From the NCBI RefSeq assembly GCF_029961155.1, contig NZ_JASBRH010000015.1, forward strand, positions 1 to 64,000: DNA of 64,000 bases, read 5' to 3'. The notes beneath the pieces were generated by a model. It ran no database searches. It saw only the letters and a list, made by a program, of their open reading frames with translations, and was not told the DNA's origin. The DNA comes from Pontibacterium granulatum. Its GTDB lineage: Bacteria; Pseudomonadota; Gammaproteobacteria; Pseudomonadales; Balneatricaceae. The stretch's first letter is position 1, and each line of letters starts with the position of its first letter. Positions 18,362 through 27,899 of the stretch are shown one piece after another. Position numbers and translations under genes: made by a program.

Positions 18362-18883
18362 CTACAGCCTGGCTGAAAACTGTCCATTAACCACCACTGC
18401 CTTATCAACAGGCAATTCAAGCAAGCAACGACGATTATCTTGTTCGATAGACCGCGCGAGCACCGCTCTTACACGTGGGGTTAACATCGCTGAAACCTGT
18501 TCAAAAATCCGTTTTCGAAGAGTAGGCCCTTTTGAATCCAATATCCAGAGCAGATCCATCATCGCACCGGCAAGCTCATCACGCGAACCTAACCCCGTAG
18601 CGGCATAGATTCGACGGATATGATTTTTCAGAGAATGCGGGTTACCGGCAACAAAACGCGTGTAGTGGTAGAGGTTGCGCTCACTCTGCGCACCGCGATA
18701 GATGAGGTTATCCTGACTCAGCGCTTCAAACGCCGCCTGGATACGGTGGGTCTTATCACTGTTAAGCTCCGCATCCAACTCCCAATCGGATAACGCCGCC
18801 CAGATTTGTGAACTCACAGACGCAGTCTCCATACAGAAAATAAAGCCACAACAAGATACCTCATCATTGGCATCTAAAACCAT
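18362..18883 (-). CDS. Helical protein of unknown function, first gene of the Roadblock operon
   Basis: A 173-residue, mostly helical protein that I do not recognise. Visible features are a central basic stretch around SLKNHIRRIYAATG and a C-terminal part LTPRVRAVLARSIEQDNRRC. It has no signal peptide. The start could also be ATG 18832 (METASVSSQIW). Neither has a clear ribosome binding site. The stop is 33 nt before the pseudo-receiver gene, so cotranscription is likely. Confidence 0.65.
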   Translation of the reverse strand: MVLDANDEVSCCGFIFCMETASVSSQIWAALSDWELDAELNSDKTHRIQAAFEALSQDNLIYRGAQSERNLYHYTRFVAGNPHSLKNHIRRIYAATGLGSRDELAGAMMDLLWILDSKGPTLRKRIFEQVSAMLTPRVRAVLARSIEQDNRRCLLELPVDKAVVVNGQFSARL

Positions 18884-19066
18884 CGTTCATCTACGTTTCA
18901 CCACTGTTATACGGCGATATCTTGACGAATATCAAACAGTTGTTTGACGCTATTAAAGCACGTAGCAGGCTTCCTGTTCTACCGCGCATTTCAACTTATT
19001 AAATAATTTGTTTCACCCAGCAATATCACCCGCAGGCGCGCGAGCAGTCTGGACAGTAAAAAACCA

Positions 19067-19072
19067 TATAAT
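19067..19072 (+). promoter_or_regulatory. Candidate -10 element for acnB
   Basis: TATAAT about 200 nt upstream of the acnB start. The matching -35 is poor. If used, it implies a leader of nearly 200 nt that carries the palindrome at 19140-19151. Confidence 0.35.
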
Positions 19073-19139
19073 TCAACCCATTAACTATTTAAGCCCTACC
19101 CCAAAACCATAACGCATACGCAAAAAGTATGATCCACAG

Positions 19140-19151
19140 ATTGTCGACAAT
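19140..19151. promoter_or_regulatory. Palindromic operator ATTGTCGACAAT upstream of acnB
   Basis: A perfect 12-bp palindrome about 120 nt before the acnB start. The form matches operators of some FadR-subfamily GntR regulators (T-G-T-n-n-A-C-A cores), including those linked to propionate/methylcitrate genes. The regulator is not encoded here and the assignment is inferred from the motif alone. Confidence 0.45.
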
Positions 19152-19274
19152 ACTTAACTTTAAAGGGGCTTTTAGGTAGAATTCGTCACGCCAATCAACA
19201 ATCGTGACCTGTCGGTATACCACGTCAGGCGGATATGAAGCCGCTTTGTGGTGACAACAGATGAGGGCGTAATC

Positions 19275-21875
19275 GTGCTTGAAGCTTATCGTAAACATGT
19301 AGAAGAACGCGCCGCAGAAGGCGTGCCTCCAAAAGCGCTTGACGCAGAACAGACTGCTGCTCTGGTTGAGCTTTTGAAAAACCCACCTGCGGGCGAAGAA
19401 GAATTCCTGGTAGACCTGCTGACCAACCGTGTACCAGCAGGCGTAGACGAAGCTGCTTATGTAAAAGCTGCTTTCCTGGCTGCTATCACTAAAGGTGAAG
19501 CAGAGTCTCCTCTGGTTGACGCTGTGAAAGCAACCGAGCTGCTGGGCACCATGCTGGGTGGTTACAACATCCAGCCGCTGATCGACTGCCTGGACAACGA
19601 CGCTCTGGCGCCGACTGCAGTTAAAGCACTGTCCCACACCCTGCTGATGTTTGACGCGTTCTACGACGTTAAAGAGAAGATGGATGCTGGCAACGCTTTT
19701 GCTAAGCAGATCGTGGAATCCTGGGCAGAAGCTGAGTGGTTTACTTCCAAGCCAGAACTGGCTGAGAAAATCACTGTTACAGTATTCAAGGTTCCTGGTG
19801 AAACCAACACCGACGACCTGTCCCCAGCTCCAGACGCATTTACCCGTCCAGACATCCCGCTGCACGCCAATGCAATGCTGAAGATGGAACGCGAAGGTAT
19901 CGAACCTGAAGTTCCTGGCGTTAAAGGCCCGATCGCTCAGATCGAAGCTGTAAAAGCTAAAGGCCACCCGGTTGCATACGTGGGTGACGTAGTAGGTACC
20001 GGTTCTTCCCGTAAGTCCGCAACCAACTCCGTACTGTGGTTCTTCGGTGAAGACATCCCTTGCGTACCTAACAAACGCGCTGGCGGATACTGTTTCGGCG
20101 GCAAGATCGCTCCGATCTTCTTCAACACCATGGAAGATGCAGGCGCTCTGCCAATCGAAATGGATACCTCCGGCATGAACATGGGTGACGTTGTAGACGT
20201 ATACCCATACGAAGGTAAAGCAGTTAACGCTGAAACCGGCGAAACTCTGTGCGAATTCGGCCTGAAAACTCCTGTTCTTCTGGACGAAGTACGCGCAGGC
20301 GGCCGTATTCCACTGATCATCGGTCGCGGCCTGACTGCTAAGGCTCGTGAAGCACTGGGCCTGCCAGCAACCGACTTGTTCCGTACTCCAGAGCAGCCAG
20401 CTGACTCTGGCAAGGGGTACTCCCTGGCTCAGAAGATGGTTGGTAAAGCATGCGGCGTAGAAGGTGTTCGTCCGGGCGCTTACTGTGAGCCTAAGATGAC
20501 TACCGTAGGTTCCCAGGACACCACCGGTCCTATGACCCGTGACGAGCTGAAAGACCTGGCTTGCCTGGGCTTCTCTGCTGACCTGACCATGCAGTCTTTC
20601 TGTCACACTGCGGCCTACCCTAAGCCAATCGATGTGAACACCCACCACACTCTGCCAGACTTCATCATGAACCGTGGCGGTGTATCCCTGCGTCCAGGCG
20701 ACGGTGTAATTCACTCCTGGCTGAACCGCATGCTGCTGCCTGATACTGTAGGTACCGGTGGTGACTCTCACACCCGTTTCCCAATCGGTATCTCCTTCCC
20801 GGCAGGTTCCGGTCTGGTTGCATTCGCAGCTGCTACCGGTGTAATGCCACTGGATATGCCTGAGTCTGTTCTGGTTCGCTTCAAAGGCGACAAGCTGCAG
20901 CCTGGTATCACTCTGCGTGACCTGGTTAACGCTATCCCTTACTACGCGATCAAGCAGGGTCTGCTGACCGTAGAAAAAGCGGGTAAGAAGAACATCTTCT
21001 CTGGCCGCATCCTGGAGATCGAAGGTCTGCCGGATCTGAAAGTAGAGCAGGCATTCGAACTGTCTGACTCCGCTGCAGAGCGTTCCGCAGCTGCTTGTTC
21101 CATCAAGCTGAACGAAGCGCCGATCCGCGAATACCTGAACTCCAACATCACCATGCTGAAGTGGATGATTGCGGAAGGTTACGGCGATCCTCGCACCATC
21201 GAGCGTCGTATCGCTGGCATGGAAGAGTGGCTGGCTAACCCAGAACTGCTGGAAGGCGACGCTGACGCAGAATACGCTGCAGTGATCGAGATCGACCTGG
21301 CAGACGTTAAAGAGCCAATCGTTGCTTGCCCGAACGACCCAGATGACGTGAAACTGCTGTCTGAAGTTGCTGGCGACAGCGTTGACGAAGTATTCATCGG
21401 CTCTTGCATGACCAACATCGGTCACTTCCGTGCAGCAGGTAAACTGCTGGATGCTGCAGGTAAAGCAGTTCCAACTCGCATGTGGATCGCTCCACCAACC
21501 AAGATGGATGCGGCTCAACTGACAGAAGAAGGTTACTACAACATCTTCGGCCGTGCGGGCGCACGCATGGAGATGCCAGGTTGCTCCCTGTGCATGGGTA
21601 ACCAGGCACGTGTAGGCGACAACACTACTGTAGTTTCCACTTCTACCCGTAACTTCCCTAACCGTCTGGGTACTGGCGCTAACGTTTACCTGTCTTCTGC
21701 AGAACTGGCTTCTGTAGCTGCACTGATCGGTAAACTGCCTACTCCAGCTGAGTACATGGAATACGCTGAGAAGCTGGATACGATGGCGGATGACGTTTAC
21801 CGTTACCTGAACTTCGACCAGATCCAGAGCTACCAGGACAAAGCGGCAACTGTAATCCCTACAGTTGAAGCGTAA
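19275..21875 (+). CDS. acnB: Aconitate hydratase B / 2-methylisocitrate dehydratase
   Basis: TCA-cycle enzyme converting citrate to isocitrate through a 4Fe-4S cluster. It can also act in the methylcitrate cycle. The 866 residues from GTG 19275 match E. coli AcnB (865). GAGG lies 7 nt upstream, and the N-terminus is [14 protein letters not shown]. The HEAT-like domain is followed by the swivel domain typical of AcnB. The cluster cysteines are in GSCMTN and in CSLCMGN. Codon use is strongly biased (GCT, GTA, CTG), unlike its neighbours, which suggests high expression. Confidence 0.98.
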   Translation: MLEAYRKHVEERAAEGVPPKALDAEQTAALVELLKNPPAGEEEFLVDLLTNRVPAGVDEAAYVKAAFLAAITKGEAESPLVDAVKATELLGTMLGGYNIQPLIDCLDNDALAPTAVKALSHTLLMFDAFYDVKEKMDAGNAFAKQIVESWAEAEWFTSKPELAEKITVTVFKVPGETNTDDLSPAPDAFTRPDIPLHANAMLKMEREGIEPEVPGVKGPIAQIEAVKAKGHPVAYVGDVVGTGSSRKSATNSVLWFFGEDIPCVPNKRAGGYCFGGKIAPIFFNTMEDAGALPIEMDTSGMNMGDVVDVYPYEGKAVNAETGETLCEFGLKTPVLLDEVRAGGRIPLIIGRGLTAKAREALGLPATDLFRTPEQPADSGKGYSLAQKMVGKACGVEGVRPGAYCEPKMTTVGSQDTTGPMTRDELKDLACLGFSADLTMQSFCHTAAYPKPIDVNTHHTLPDFIMNRGGVSLRPGDGVIHSWLNRMLLPDTVGTGGDSHTRFPIGISFPAGSGLVAFAAATGVMPLDMPESVLVRFKGDKLQPGITLRDLVNAIPYYAIKQGLLTVEKAGKKNIFSGRILEIEGLPDLKVEQAFELSDSAAERSAAACSIKLNEAPIREYLNSNITMLKWMIAEGYGDPRTIERRIAGMEEWLANPELLEGDADAEYAAVIEIDLADVKEPIVACPNDPDDVKLLSEVAGDSVDEVFIGSCMTNIGHFRAAGKLLDAAGKAVPTRMWIAPPTKMDAAQLTEEGYYNIFGRAGARMEMPGCSLCMGNQARVGDNTTVVSTSTRNFPNRLGTGANVYLSSAELASVAALIGKLPTPAEYMEYAEKLDTMADDVYRYLNFDQIQSYQDKAATVIPTVEA

Positions 21876-21891
21876 TCACTCTTAGTGATTC

Positions 21892-21915
21892 CGAACCGGT
21901 TTCAACCGGTTCGGC
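21892..21915 (+). repeat. Perfect inverted repeat after acnB
   Basis: CCGAACCGG and CCGGTTCGG form a 9-bp stem with a 6-nt loop, 17 nt after the acnB stop. No T-run follows. It precedes the true terminator and may protect the mRNA 3' end. Confidence 0.6.
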
Positions 21916-21923
21916 CTGATACA

Positions 21924-21951
21924 AAAAAACCGCTCAATGAGCGGTTTTTTA
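21924..21951 (+). terminator. Intrinsic terminator of acnB
   Basis: CCGCTC and GAGCGG with an AAT loop, extended by flanking A and T runs, followed by TTTTTT. The symmetric A/T tracts make it likely to work for the convergent minus-strand cheA-like transcript too. Confidence 0.92.
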
Positions 21952-22063
21952 TTCTTTCCAACATGAGCTTAATATCGACCTATAGTATCGATACCTCTTC
22001 ATACCCCTTTTCAGCATCGGTAAGCACCACTCCCCCACCAGAGATACGCCATAGAAGTAAACA

Positions 22064-23668
22064 CTATTTTTTAAGAACACTTACCACCTCTCCCTGAAGT
22101 TCGCTCGCGTTACTCTCTAGTCGAGCAAGGCCATCACTCAGATGCTTTATCTCCTGCAAGCCACTTCTCTCAAGCTTTTCGCTAAGCTTTGCCAGCCTCG
22201 CTTGCACAAAAATAAGTTCACCCGCCATATTGATCAATGTATCAATTTTTTGATTGCATACACTGACTGCATAGCTAGCAACGGCGGTATCCCTGCCTTC
22301 CGAAGAAACATTATCTTCTTTGTGCTCAGCCTCTCCAACAGGCATAACTGGTGCTATGGATGTCGTACTAGGCATCCCCAGGGAAGACAACGTCCGTTCA
22401 GTCTGCATTTCTGGTTCTATCCCAACATTTTCCGCGCCAGACGAATCTGCGCCAAGATCCACTGTAGAATGATTGTCAGGACAATCCTTTTCACTATCAA
22501 CATTCTTTTGTATTTCAGATTTTTCAGGCTGGGAGGCCATTTCCAAATCCATTCCACGGCCCCTCGATCCCCCTCCCCCAACCTCAAGAACCGTCGCGCC
22601 TTCCGCTTGAGAAGGCCCTGTAAATCGCGCCCCTTCCGAAAAGCTCTGCTCCTTTGCACTCTCTGCCACCTGAGCATCGACCTGATTAAATTCACCCACT
22701 ACGGTTTCTCGCAAGAACGTAAGCGCATCTTGCCCCGGCTTATCCTTACGAGAGGCTTCCTGCTCGGCGATAATGGCGCGCAACTGTTTAGCATGCGCCT
22801 CTTGTAGCGGCTCGACAATCAACTCACACTGATTCACCACCGGCGCAAATATAGCGCGTACGGCATCAATTCCCGCATCGGTAACCACCTTGATATCCCA
22901 GGCAAGGTAACACAACTCCGGATTGATACGAGCAATCTCAGGCATCACGTTAACATCGCATGTAACTTCAACATCACCCAGCTCAGCCAACTGAGCTACA
23001 CACCTCAGGGGGTCATAGTCGCTAAGAAAGAGATCATGGTCCGGCACAAACTGCACGGCCCATCCAGACATTTCACAATCACCTGACGGGAAAAGTAACT
23101 CTGTGACAACCGATTCGACCTGGTCGACTAACTCACTCCCCCTGACCAGATCCCCCAGCAAAAGGTCGGCGCCTTCAGCCGCAACCTTAGGCCTCTCAGC
23201 CAAAGGCAACCCTGCTGCAGGCCCAGGCACACCAAGCACTTCCCGAACCGGGGATTTAGAAGCGGTGACGATGGCCTCCCTATTTTCCAGTGTGGCCAAC
23301 AGGCGCTCCTTCAGAGCGGCGATTAAAGTGGCATCGTTATCGCGTCCATCTTTCAGCACATCAAACATACCGCGAAGAGCACTCACACACTCCAGCATTA
23401 GGCCGACAAGCGGCATATTTAACGCGCGCTCCCCCTCTCGTACCTGATCAAGCAATGCCTCGACCAAGTGAGCAAAGCCAGCAATCTCCTCCAAACCCAG
23501 CATCCCACAGCCACCTTTGATGGAGTGGGCATCACGGAAAATCGTATTAATCAACTCAGCACTATCATTGCCATTACCAATCTCCAGCAACGACGCTTCT
23601 ATATTAGAAAGCGCTTCGATGCTGTCTTCCGTCAGTACGTCTAGAAATTCGCTGGTATCAATACTCAT
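22064..23668 (-). CDS. CheA-like protein truncated before the kinase domain
   Basis: A 534-residue protein with an N-terminal Hpt domain whose phosphoacceptor histidine is in RDAHSIKGGCGMLGLEE. A P2-like middle section, a low-complexity linker and a P3-type dimerisation helix (KIDTLINMAGELIFVQARL) follow. It stops at VVSVLKK, exactly where CheA would enter the HATPase and CheW-like domains. Only about 190 nt separate the stop from acnB, so those domains are absent. It cannot be an autokinase but could accept or sink phosphate. Decay is equally possible. It is preceded by a STAS gene. Confidence 0.82.
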   Translation of the reverse strand: MSIDTSEFLDVLTEDSIEALSNIEASLLEIGNGNDSAELINTIFRDAHSIKGGCGMLGLEEIAGFAHLVEALLDQVREGERALNMPLVGLMLECVSALRGMFDVLKDGRDNDATLIAALKERLLATLENREAIVTASKSPVREVLGVPGPAAGLPLAERPKVAAEGADLLLGDLVRGSELVDQVESVVTELLFPSGDCEMSGWAVQFVPDHDLFLSDYDPLRCVAQLAELGDVEVTCDVNVMPEIARINPELCYLAWDIKVVTDAGIDAVRAIFAPVVNQCELIVEPLQEAHAKQLRAIIAEQEASRKDKPGQDALTFLRETVVGEFNQVDAQVAESAKEQSFSEGARFTGPSQAEGATVLEVGGGGSRGRGMDLEMASQPEKSEIQKNVDSEKDCPDNHSTVDLGADSSGAENVGIEPEMQTERTLSSLGMPSTTSIAPVMPVGEAEHKEDNVSSEGRDTAVASYAVSVCNQKIDTLINMAGELIFVQARLAKLSEKLERSGLQEIKHLSDGLARLESNASELQGEVVSVLKK

Positions 23669-23718
23669 AGCGCTTGCTCTCTTTTAAGCAGCCAATGCTA
23701 ATCATTGTTTTTGGTTCT

Positions 23719-23988
23719 TCATAACAAGCCAAGATGATCCTTCAAGCCAAGTGAGGCTGCGGCTTCAAGAAACGGGGCAGAGCATGTTTTCCACTCGACC
23801 CTGAGACCGTTTTGCTTCTGAGCAATTACAAAAGCGGTAAGTGTTTGCAGTGAAGATGCATCGATGGCGGCAACTTCTGAGGCACTGATAGAAACATCAG
23901 AACGGGACGCAGCTAACTCGGTCAGCTGCCGGTGTAAAGCTCGCACACCAACAATGATGGAGCTTTCAGGCAGGTTAAACTCTTGCAT
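23719..23988 (-). CDS. STAS domain protein, anti-sigma-factor-antagonist-like
   Basis: An 89-residue single STAS domain. AAIDASSLQTLTAFV is the conserved segment with the serine pair that is often phosphorylated in SpoIIAA-like proteins. STAS genes commonly open chemosensory operons ahead of cheY and cheA. Here cheY, cheW and receptor genes are missing and the CheA-like gene follows after 50 nt. Confidence 0.85.
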   Translation of the reverse strand: MQEFNLPESSIIVGVRALHRQLTELAASRSDVSISASEVAAIDASSLQTLTAFVIAQKQNGLRVEWKTCSAPFLEAAASLGLKDHLGLL

Positions 23989-24159
23989 AGGTAAACCCGG
24001 TCTATCCTTTACTAGCGGAGGATCCCTAGAATTCTTCTTGAATTGTTCGGCTTAGAAAGTCATAACTTTAGAACTTTTCATATCCCAGATTAGAAAAGCA
24101 CTAGGTTATCTAGCAAGACCAAGGATAGACAGCGGATTTACTTAAATTTTTGGCCGAAT

Positions 24160-25368
24160 TCAGTCGCAGAAATAGCGATTTTCTACAAATTCTTTTAGTG
24201 CAGAAATCGCCTCGAACTCCCCTCTTTGAACGATCAGCGCGCGGCCCATTTCAAGCGACAGCTTCTCGGCTTCGGCACGGACTTCGGCATTTTCTATCGT
24301 TTCGATGTCTGCTACATGCGCAAGCCCAATGGTACGGCGGATCATCTCGGTGCCAGCATACCCCAGGGTGTCCTGAAACACCTGATCCAAATACCAATCC
24401 AGGTAGGCTGTCTGACAAAGCGTCGGTTCACTTCCGTGTTCAGCTACCAACGCACGGAACTGCTCTGCAAATGTTGTCCAAACGGTCTCAGCAGTCTCCA
24501 GCAACCAACGCTGATACGCTACCCGCTCATCCAGCTCACCGGCTTGCTGACTCTGCCCCGCAAAATTCAGGAACAGATTGCCGATAATGGAGCCCACATC
24601 AAAGGCGGCCGGACCACAAAACGCAAACTCAGGATCGATCACCTTGGTGCCAGTTTCGCTAGCAAACACAGACCCGGAGTGCAGGTCGCCATGCAGCAAC
24701 ACTTCCGGCTGACTCAGGAACCGGGCTTTGAGTTTAGCCACTTCACATTTCAGGACTTCATCATCCCATAGCACTTCGGCTTGCTCACGCACAAAGTCAT
24801 TGATGCTGTTGCGCTCATGATCGCAGTACGGATCCAGAAAGAAGAGATCTTCGGTGATTTTGCACAGATCAGGGTTGATAAAGCCGCGCACCTGCTCTTT
24901 TTTCTGGTAGGCATCCAGATAGAAATCCGAGGTGAAGAACAGTGTGGATGCCAAGAAGCGCCCCAGATGCTCCCCCAACAGAGGTAGGCGACGACGCTCG
25001 ACCAGCAGATGACGCAGGTTTTCCTGCGCACCGATATCCTCCATCACAATGGCGCAGAGTTCAGCATCAAAGTGGTACACATGCGGCACCAGATCCGGGC
25101 AATACTTACCGGCAATGATTAGGGACTCCGCTTCTATGCGAACGCGGTCCTGAGAGAGCGGCCAGCCTTCACCGATAATACGAACATACGGCAGCGCCTG
25201 CTTAACAATCACGCTAGAGCCATTCACAGCAGCAATGCGATACACAAAGTTAATATTGCCATCACCGATCTCTGACACCGTCAGCTCATCATCTGCGGTA
25301 AACAGATCCGTGTGCTCACGCACAAACCGGATCAACTCTTCATCTTGTTCGAACTTTCTGAAGCTCAT
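24160..25368 (-). CDS. mtnK: S-methyl-5-thioribose kinase
   Basis: Methionine salvage kinase that phosphorylates methylthioribose with ATP. The 402-residue length is normal. The aminoglycoside-phosphotransferase-type catalytic loop HGDLHSGSV and the metal-binding DPEFAFCGPAAFD are intact, and the N-terminal EIGDGNINFVY glycine loop is clear. AAGG lies 7 nt before the ATG. It diverges from mtnA, so the pathway is transcribed from both sides. Confidence 0.95.
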   Translation of the reverse strand: MSFRKFEQDEELIRFVREHTDLFTADDELTVSEIGDGNINFVYRIAAVNGSSVIVKQALPYVRIIGEGWPLSQDRVRIEAESLIIAGKYCPDLVPHVYHFDAELCAIVMEDIGAQENLRHLLVERRRLPLLGEHLGRFLASTLFFTSDFYLDAYQKKEQVRGFINPDLCKITEDLFFLDPYCDHERNSINDFVREQAEVLWDDEVLKCEVAKLKARFLSQPEVLLHGDLHSGSVFASETGTKVIDPEFAFCGPAAFDVGSIIGNLFLNFAGQSQQAGELDERVAYQRWLLETAETVWTTFAEQFRALVAEHGSEPTLCQTAYLDWYLDQVFQDTLGYAGTEMIRRTIGLAHVADIETIENAEVRAEAEKLSLEMGRALIVQRGEFEAISALKEFVENRYFCD

Positions 25369-25507
25369 AAGGGGACCTTAGTTACCAGACACTACCGAAG
25401 CCCCTCAAGATACCTGTTAACTCCACAGGAATAAACATGGCAGTTTAACCACTAAACAAGCTCTGCTAAGGTACGGCGCATATTGTCCGTTACGAGCGCC
25501 TGTACCG

Positions 25508-26527
25508 ATGAAAGACCTTATCGCCACCAGCATCCGTTGCATCAACGATCAGCTGGAAGTCCTCGATCAACATCAACTGCCTCACTGCGAGCGCTGGCTT
25601 CCCTGCAACAGCGCTGCAGAGATGATCGCTATGATCAAAAAACTGCAGATTCGTGGTGCGCCACTGATTGGCATTGGTGCCAGCCTGCTACTTGCACGCC
25701 TGGCCGAAGAAGGCATGCCAGAACCGGAGCTTCGTGAAGCGGCCGAGCAGCTGCGCGCAGCTCGACCGACGGCGGTTAATCTGATGAACAACCTCGACAC
25801 CATGCTCGAAGCACTTAACGTTGGCGGTCCCGCAGCCCTGCCCGCACAGGCAGAGCGCCTGTTTGATGAGGATATCGAACTGTGTCAGAAGATGTCTGCC
25901 AACGGTGCGGCACTGATCAGCGCAGGCGCCAGCATCCTGACCCACTGCAACACCGGCAGCCTGGCGACCGCGGGGGCAGGCACCGCCATCGGCGTAATTA
26001 CCGAGCTGCAAAAACAGGGTAAGGCGCCTCATGTGTTCGTCGATGAGACCCGCCCGCTATTGCAAGGCGGACGTTTGACCGCCTGGGAGATGCAGCAGCT
26101 CGGCGTGGATTACACCCTGATCTGCGACAATATGGCTGCGATGCTGATGGCCCAAGGCAAGGTAGACGCGATTTTAGTCGGATCGGACCGTATTGCCGCC
26201 AACGGCGATTTTGCCAACAAGGTGGGCACTTACTCCTTGGCGGTCAACGCCCACTACCACAATGTGCCGTTTTACGTTGTAGCGCCCTACACCACCGTCG
26301 ATCTGGAATGCCCGAATGGCGACGCCATCCCGATTGAACAACGCGGTGCCGCAGAGGTACGCGGTGTGAGCGGTAGCTTTGGCGATGTATGCTGGAGCCC
26401 GACTGAAGCGCACGTATTCAATCCGGCCTTTGATGTAACACCGGCCAAACTTGTGACAGGCTGGATTCTGGATAACGGCGTGTTTGATCAGGTTCAGATC
26501 GCAGCCGGCGCCTTAGCTAACCGGTAA
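25508..26527 (+). CDS. mtnA: S-methyl-5-thioribose-1-phosphate isomerase
   Basis: Converts methylthioribose-1-phosphate to methylthioribulose-1-phosphate. The catalytic cysteine C147 lies in [12 protein letters not shown] and the aspartate D227 in [18 protein letters not shown] and [16 protein letters not shown] are conserved. The 339-residue length is normal and no eIF2B-type extensions are present. It is divergent from mtnK and convergent with mtnBCD, sharing a bidirectional terminator. Confidence 0.96.
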   Translation: MKDLIATSIRCINDQLEVLDQHQLPHCERWLPCNSAAEMIAMIKKLQIRGAPLIGIGASLLLARLAEEGMPEPELREAAEQLRAARPTAVNLMNNLDTMLEALNVGGPAALPAQAERLFDEDIELCQKMSANGAALISAGASILTHCNTGSLATAGAGTAIGVITELQKQGKAPHVFVDETRPLLQGGRLTAWEMQQLGVDYTLICDNMAAMLMAQGKVDAILVGSDRIAANGDFANKVGTYSLAVNAHYHNVPFYVVAPYTTVDLECPNGDAIPIEQRGAAEVRGVSGSFGDVCWSPTEAHVFNPAFDVTPAKLVTGWILDNGVFDQVQIAAGALANR

Positions 26528-26590
26528 TCCCCTGAAACCTTCGAATATATATGCAAGATAACGTTATTCAGGACGGGACACCAACTATAA

Positions 26591-26625
26591 AAAAGCCCGA
26601 TTCGAACTACCGAATCGGGCTTTTT
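26591..26625. terminator. Bidirectional terminator between mtnA and mtnD
   Basis: A 14-bp near-perfect stem (26591-26604 with 26611-26625) with A-run on the left and T-run on the right. It serves both mtnA and the mtnBCD operon. An outer GGGACA (26575-26580)/TGTCCC (26635-26640) pair flanks it. Confidence 0.92.
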
Positions 26626-26665
26626 AGTTTTAGCTGTCCCACTTTATTCCTGTGGCAAAAACTGA

Positions 26666-27211
26666 TCAGCCATCAAACTTTGGAAAAACCTCGGCGATCT
26701 CATCACCGGTATAGTTTGCGACCCAACCATCGGGATTGTTGAAGAGGCGGATAGCCGTAAAGTCCGGATTCGGCCCCATATCAAACCAGTGTTTGGCGTT
26801 GGCTGGTACCGAGATCAGGTCATCCTTGCAGCAGTGAACTTTGTACACCTTGTCTTCCAGATGCAGGTAGAACATCCCCTCTCCACGCACAAAGAACCGC
26901 ACTTCGTCTTCACTGTGCGTGTGCTCGCTGAGGAACTTCTGACGCAACTCATCCTTCATCGGATTGTCTGATGCCAGGCTGATAGTATCAACGGTCACGT
27001 ACCCTTCGGCTTCCTGTAGGGCTTCGATCTGTGTGCGGTAAGCCGCCAGGATATCGTCTGGAGAGGTCTCAGCTGTTAGCGATGCCGAAGCGTCCCAACG
27101 CTCAAAACGTACACCCACGTCAGCCAGAGCCTGCGTAATAGCTTCAGCGTCTTCGGTTTGTTGCAATACTGTCTGAGAATTATTTTCCGGATAGATCGTT
27201 AACGCGCTCAC
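26666..27211 (-). CDS. mtnD: Acireductone dioxygenase (ARD)
   Basis: Cupin metalloenzyme that cleaves acireductone to formate and the 2-keto precursor of methionine (Fe form). Metal ligands H97, H99, E103 and H141 are all present (HTHSEDEV and NAKHW), with the spacing of the Klebsiella enzyme. GTG 27211 is preceded by AAGGAG at ideal spacing and gives 181 residues. A start ten codons upstream lacks this. It is the last gene of mtnBCD. Confidence 0.96.
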   Translation of the reverse strand: MSALTIYPENNSQTVLQQTEDAEAITQALADVGVRFERWDASASLTAETSPDDILAAYRTQIEALQEAEGYVTVDTISLASDNPMKDELRQKFLSEHTHSEDEVRFFVRGEGMFYLHLEDKVYKVHCCKDDLISVPANAKHWFDMGPNPDFTAIRLFNNPDGWVANYTGDEIAEVFPKFDG

Positions 27212-27221
27212 GTGTGACTCC

Positions 27222-27899
27222 TTACAGTTCGATCTCATCAAAACTACTTACCACAGGATGGGCACTGCTTTCCGGCTCATCATCCCGCGCCAACAAGGTG
27301 GTTTGCATACCTGCTGCCCGCGCTGCGTCCAGCTCTTCTTCCACATCAGACAGAAACAGCACCTCTGCTGCGGGTAAAGCGATCGCGTCTGCAATCGCTT
27401 CGTAGGACGCCTGCTCACGCTTGTGTCCGGTTGTGGTGTCGAAATAACCACTGAACAACCCTGTAATATCACCGGCATCACTGTAACCAAAGAGCAGCTT
27501 CTGCGCCTTCACCGAGCCGGAGGAGAACACATAAAGCTTAAAACCCTGTTCATGCCAGCCCTGCAGGTAGGTAATCGCGTCATGGTAGAGGTGACCGGTG
27601 AAGTCTCCCTGCTGATATCCGTTTGCCCAGATCAGCCCCTGCAATGCCTTCAGCGCGGTGACTTTTTTATCCGCCTCAATCCAACCCAGAAATGCGTCAA
27701 TCAGCGTATCCGCATCTGCATCCGGCTGACCGATTTCCTGCCGGGCATCATCCAGAATCTGCTGAACGGCGGGCTCTTGCAGGTTTGCGCGTACATAGTC
27801 AGGCAGATGTTTAGCTGCATAAGGAAACAGGGTTTTGTGAACGAAATAGATATCGGTGGTTGTACCTTCGATATCAGTCAAAATAGCTCGAATTGCCAT
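27222..27899 (-). CDS. mtnC: Enolase-phosphatase E1
   Basis: HAD-family enzyme that enolises and dephosphorylates 2,3-diketomethylthiopentyl-1-phosphate. The nucleophile-region motif is DIEGTTTD, followed by FSSGS and the acidic motif FLSDVEEELDAA. ATG 27899 overlaps the mtnB stop as TGATG and has GGAG 7 nt upstream. This gives 225 residues, the usual size, instead of a 44-codon extension. The mtnD start lies 10 nt beyond its stop. Confidence 0.96.
   Translation of the reverse strand: MAIRAILTDIEGTTTDIYFVHKTLFPYAAKHLPDYVRANLQEPAVQQILDDARQEIGQPDADADTLIDAFLGWIEADKKVTALKALQGLIWANGYQQGDFTGHLYHDAITYLQGWHEQGFKLYVFSSGSVKAQKLLFGYSDAGDITGLFSGYFDTTTGHKREQASYEAIADAIALPAAEVLFLSDVEEELDAARAAGMQTTLLARDDEPESSAHPVVSSFDEIEL

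Larger units (their letters stand above)
18884..19274. other. Divergent intergenic region, Roadblock operon/acnB
   Basis: About 390 nt between divergent genes. It should contain promoters for both directions. A perfect TATAAT lies at 19067-19072 on the plus strand without a good -35, and a 12-bp palindrome lies at 19140-19151. No additional gene is supported. Confidence 0.7.

Noticed and set aside
19089-21518. An 809-codon open frame antisense to acnB
   Set aside because: It lies entirely opposite acnB, whose codon bias removes stops from that frame. The translation is rich in His, Cys, Phe and Val with no domain, and there is no ribosome binding site.
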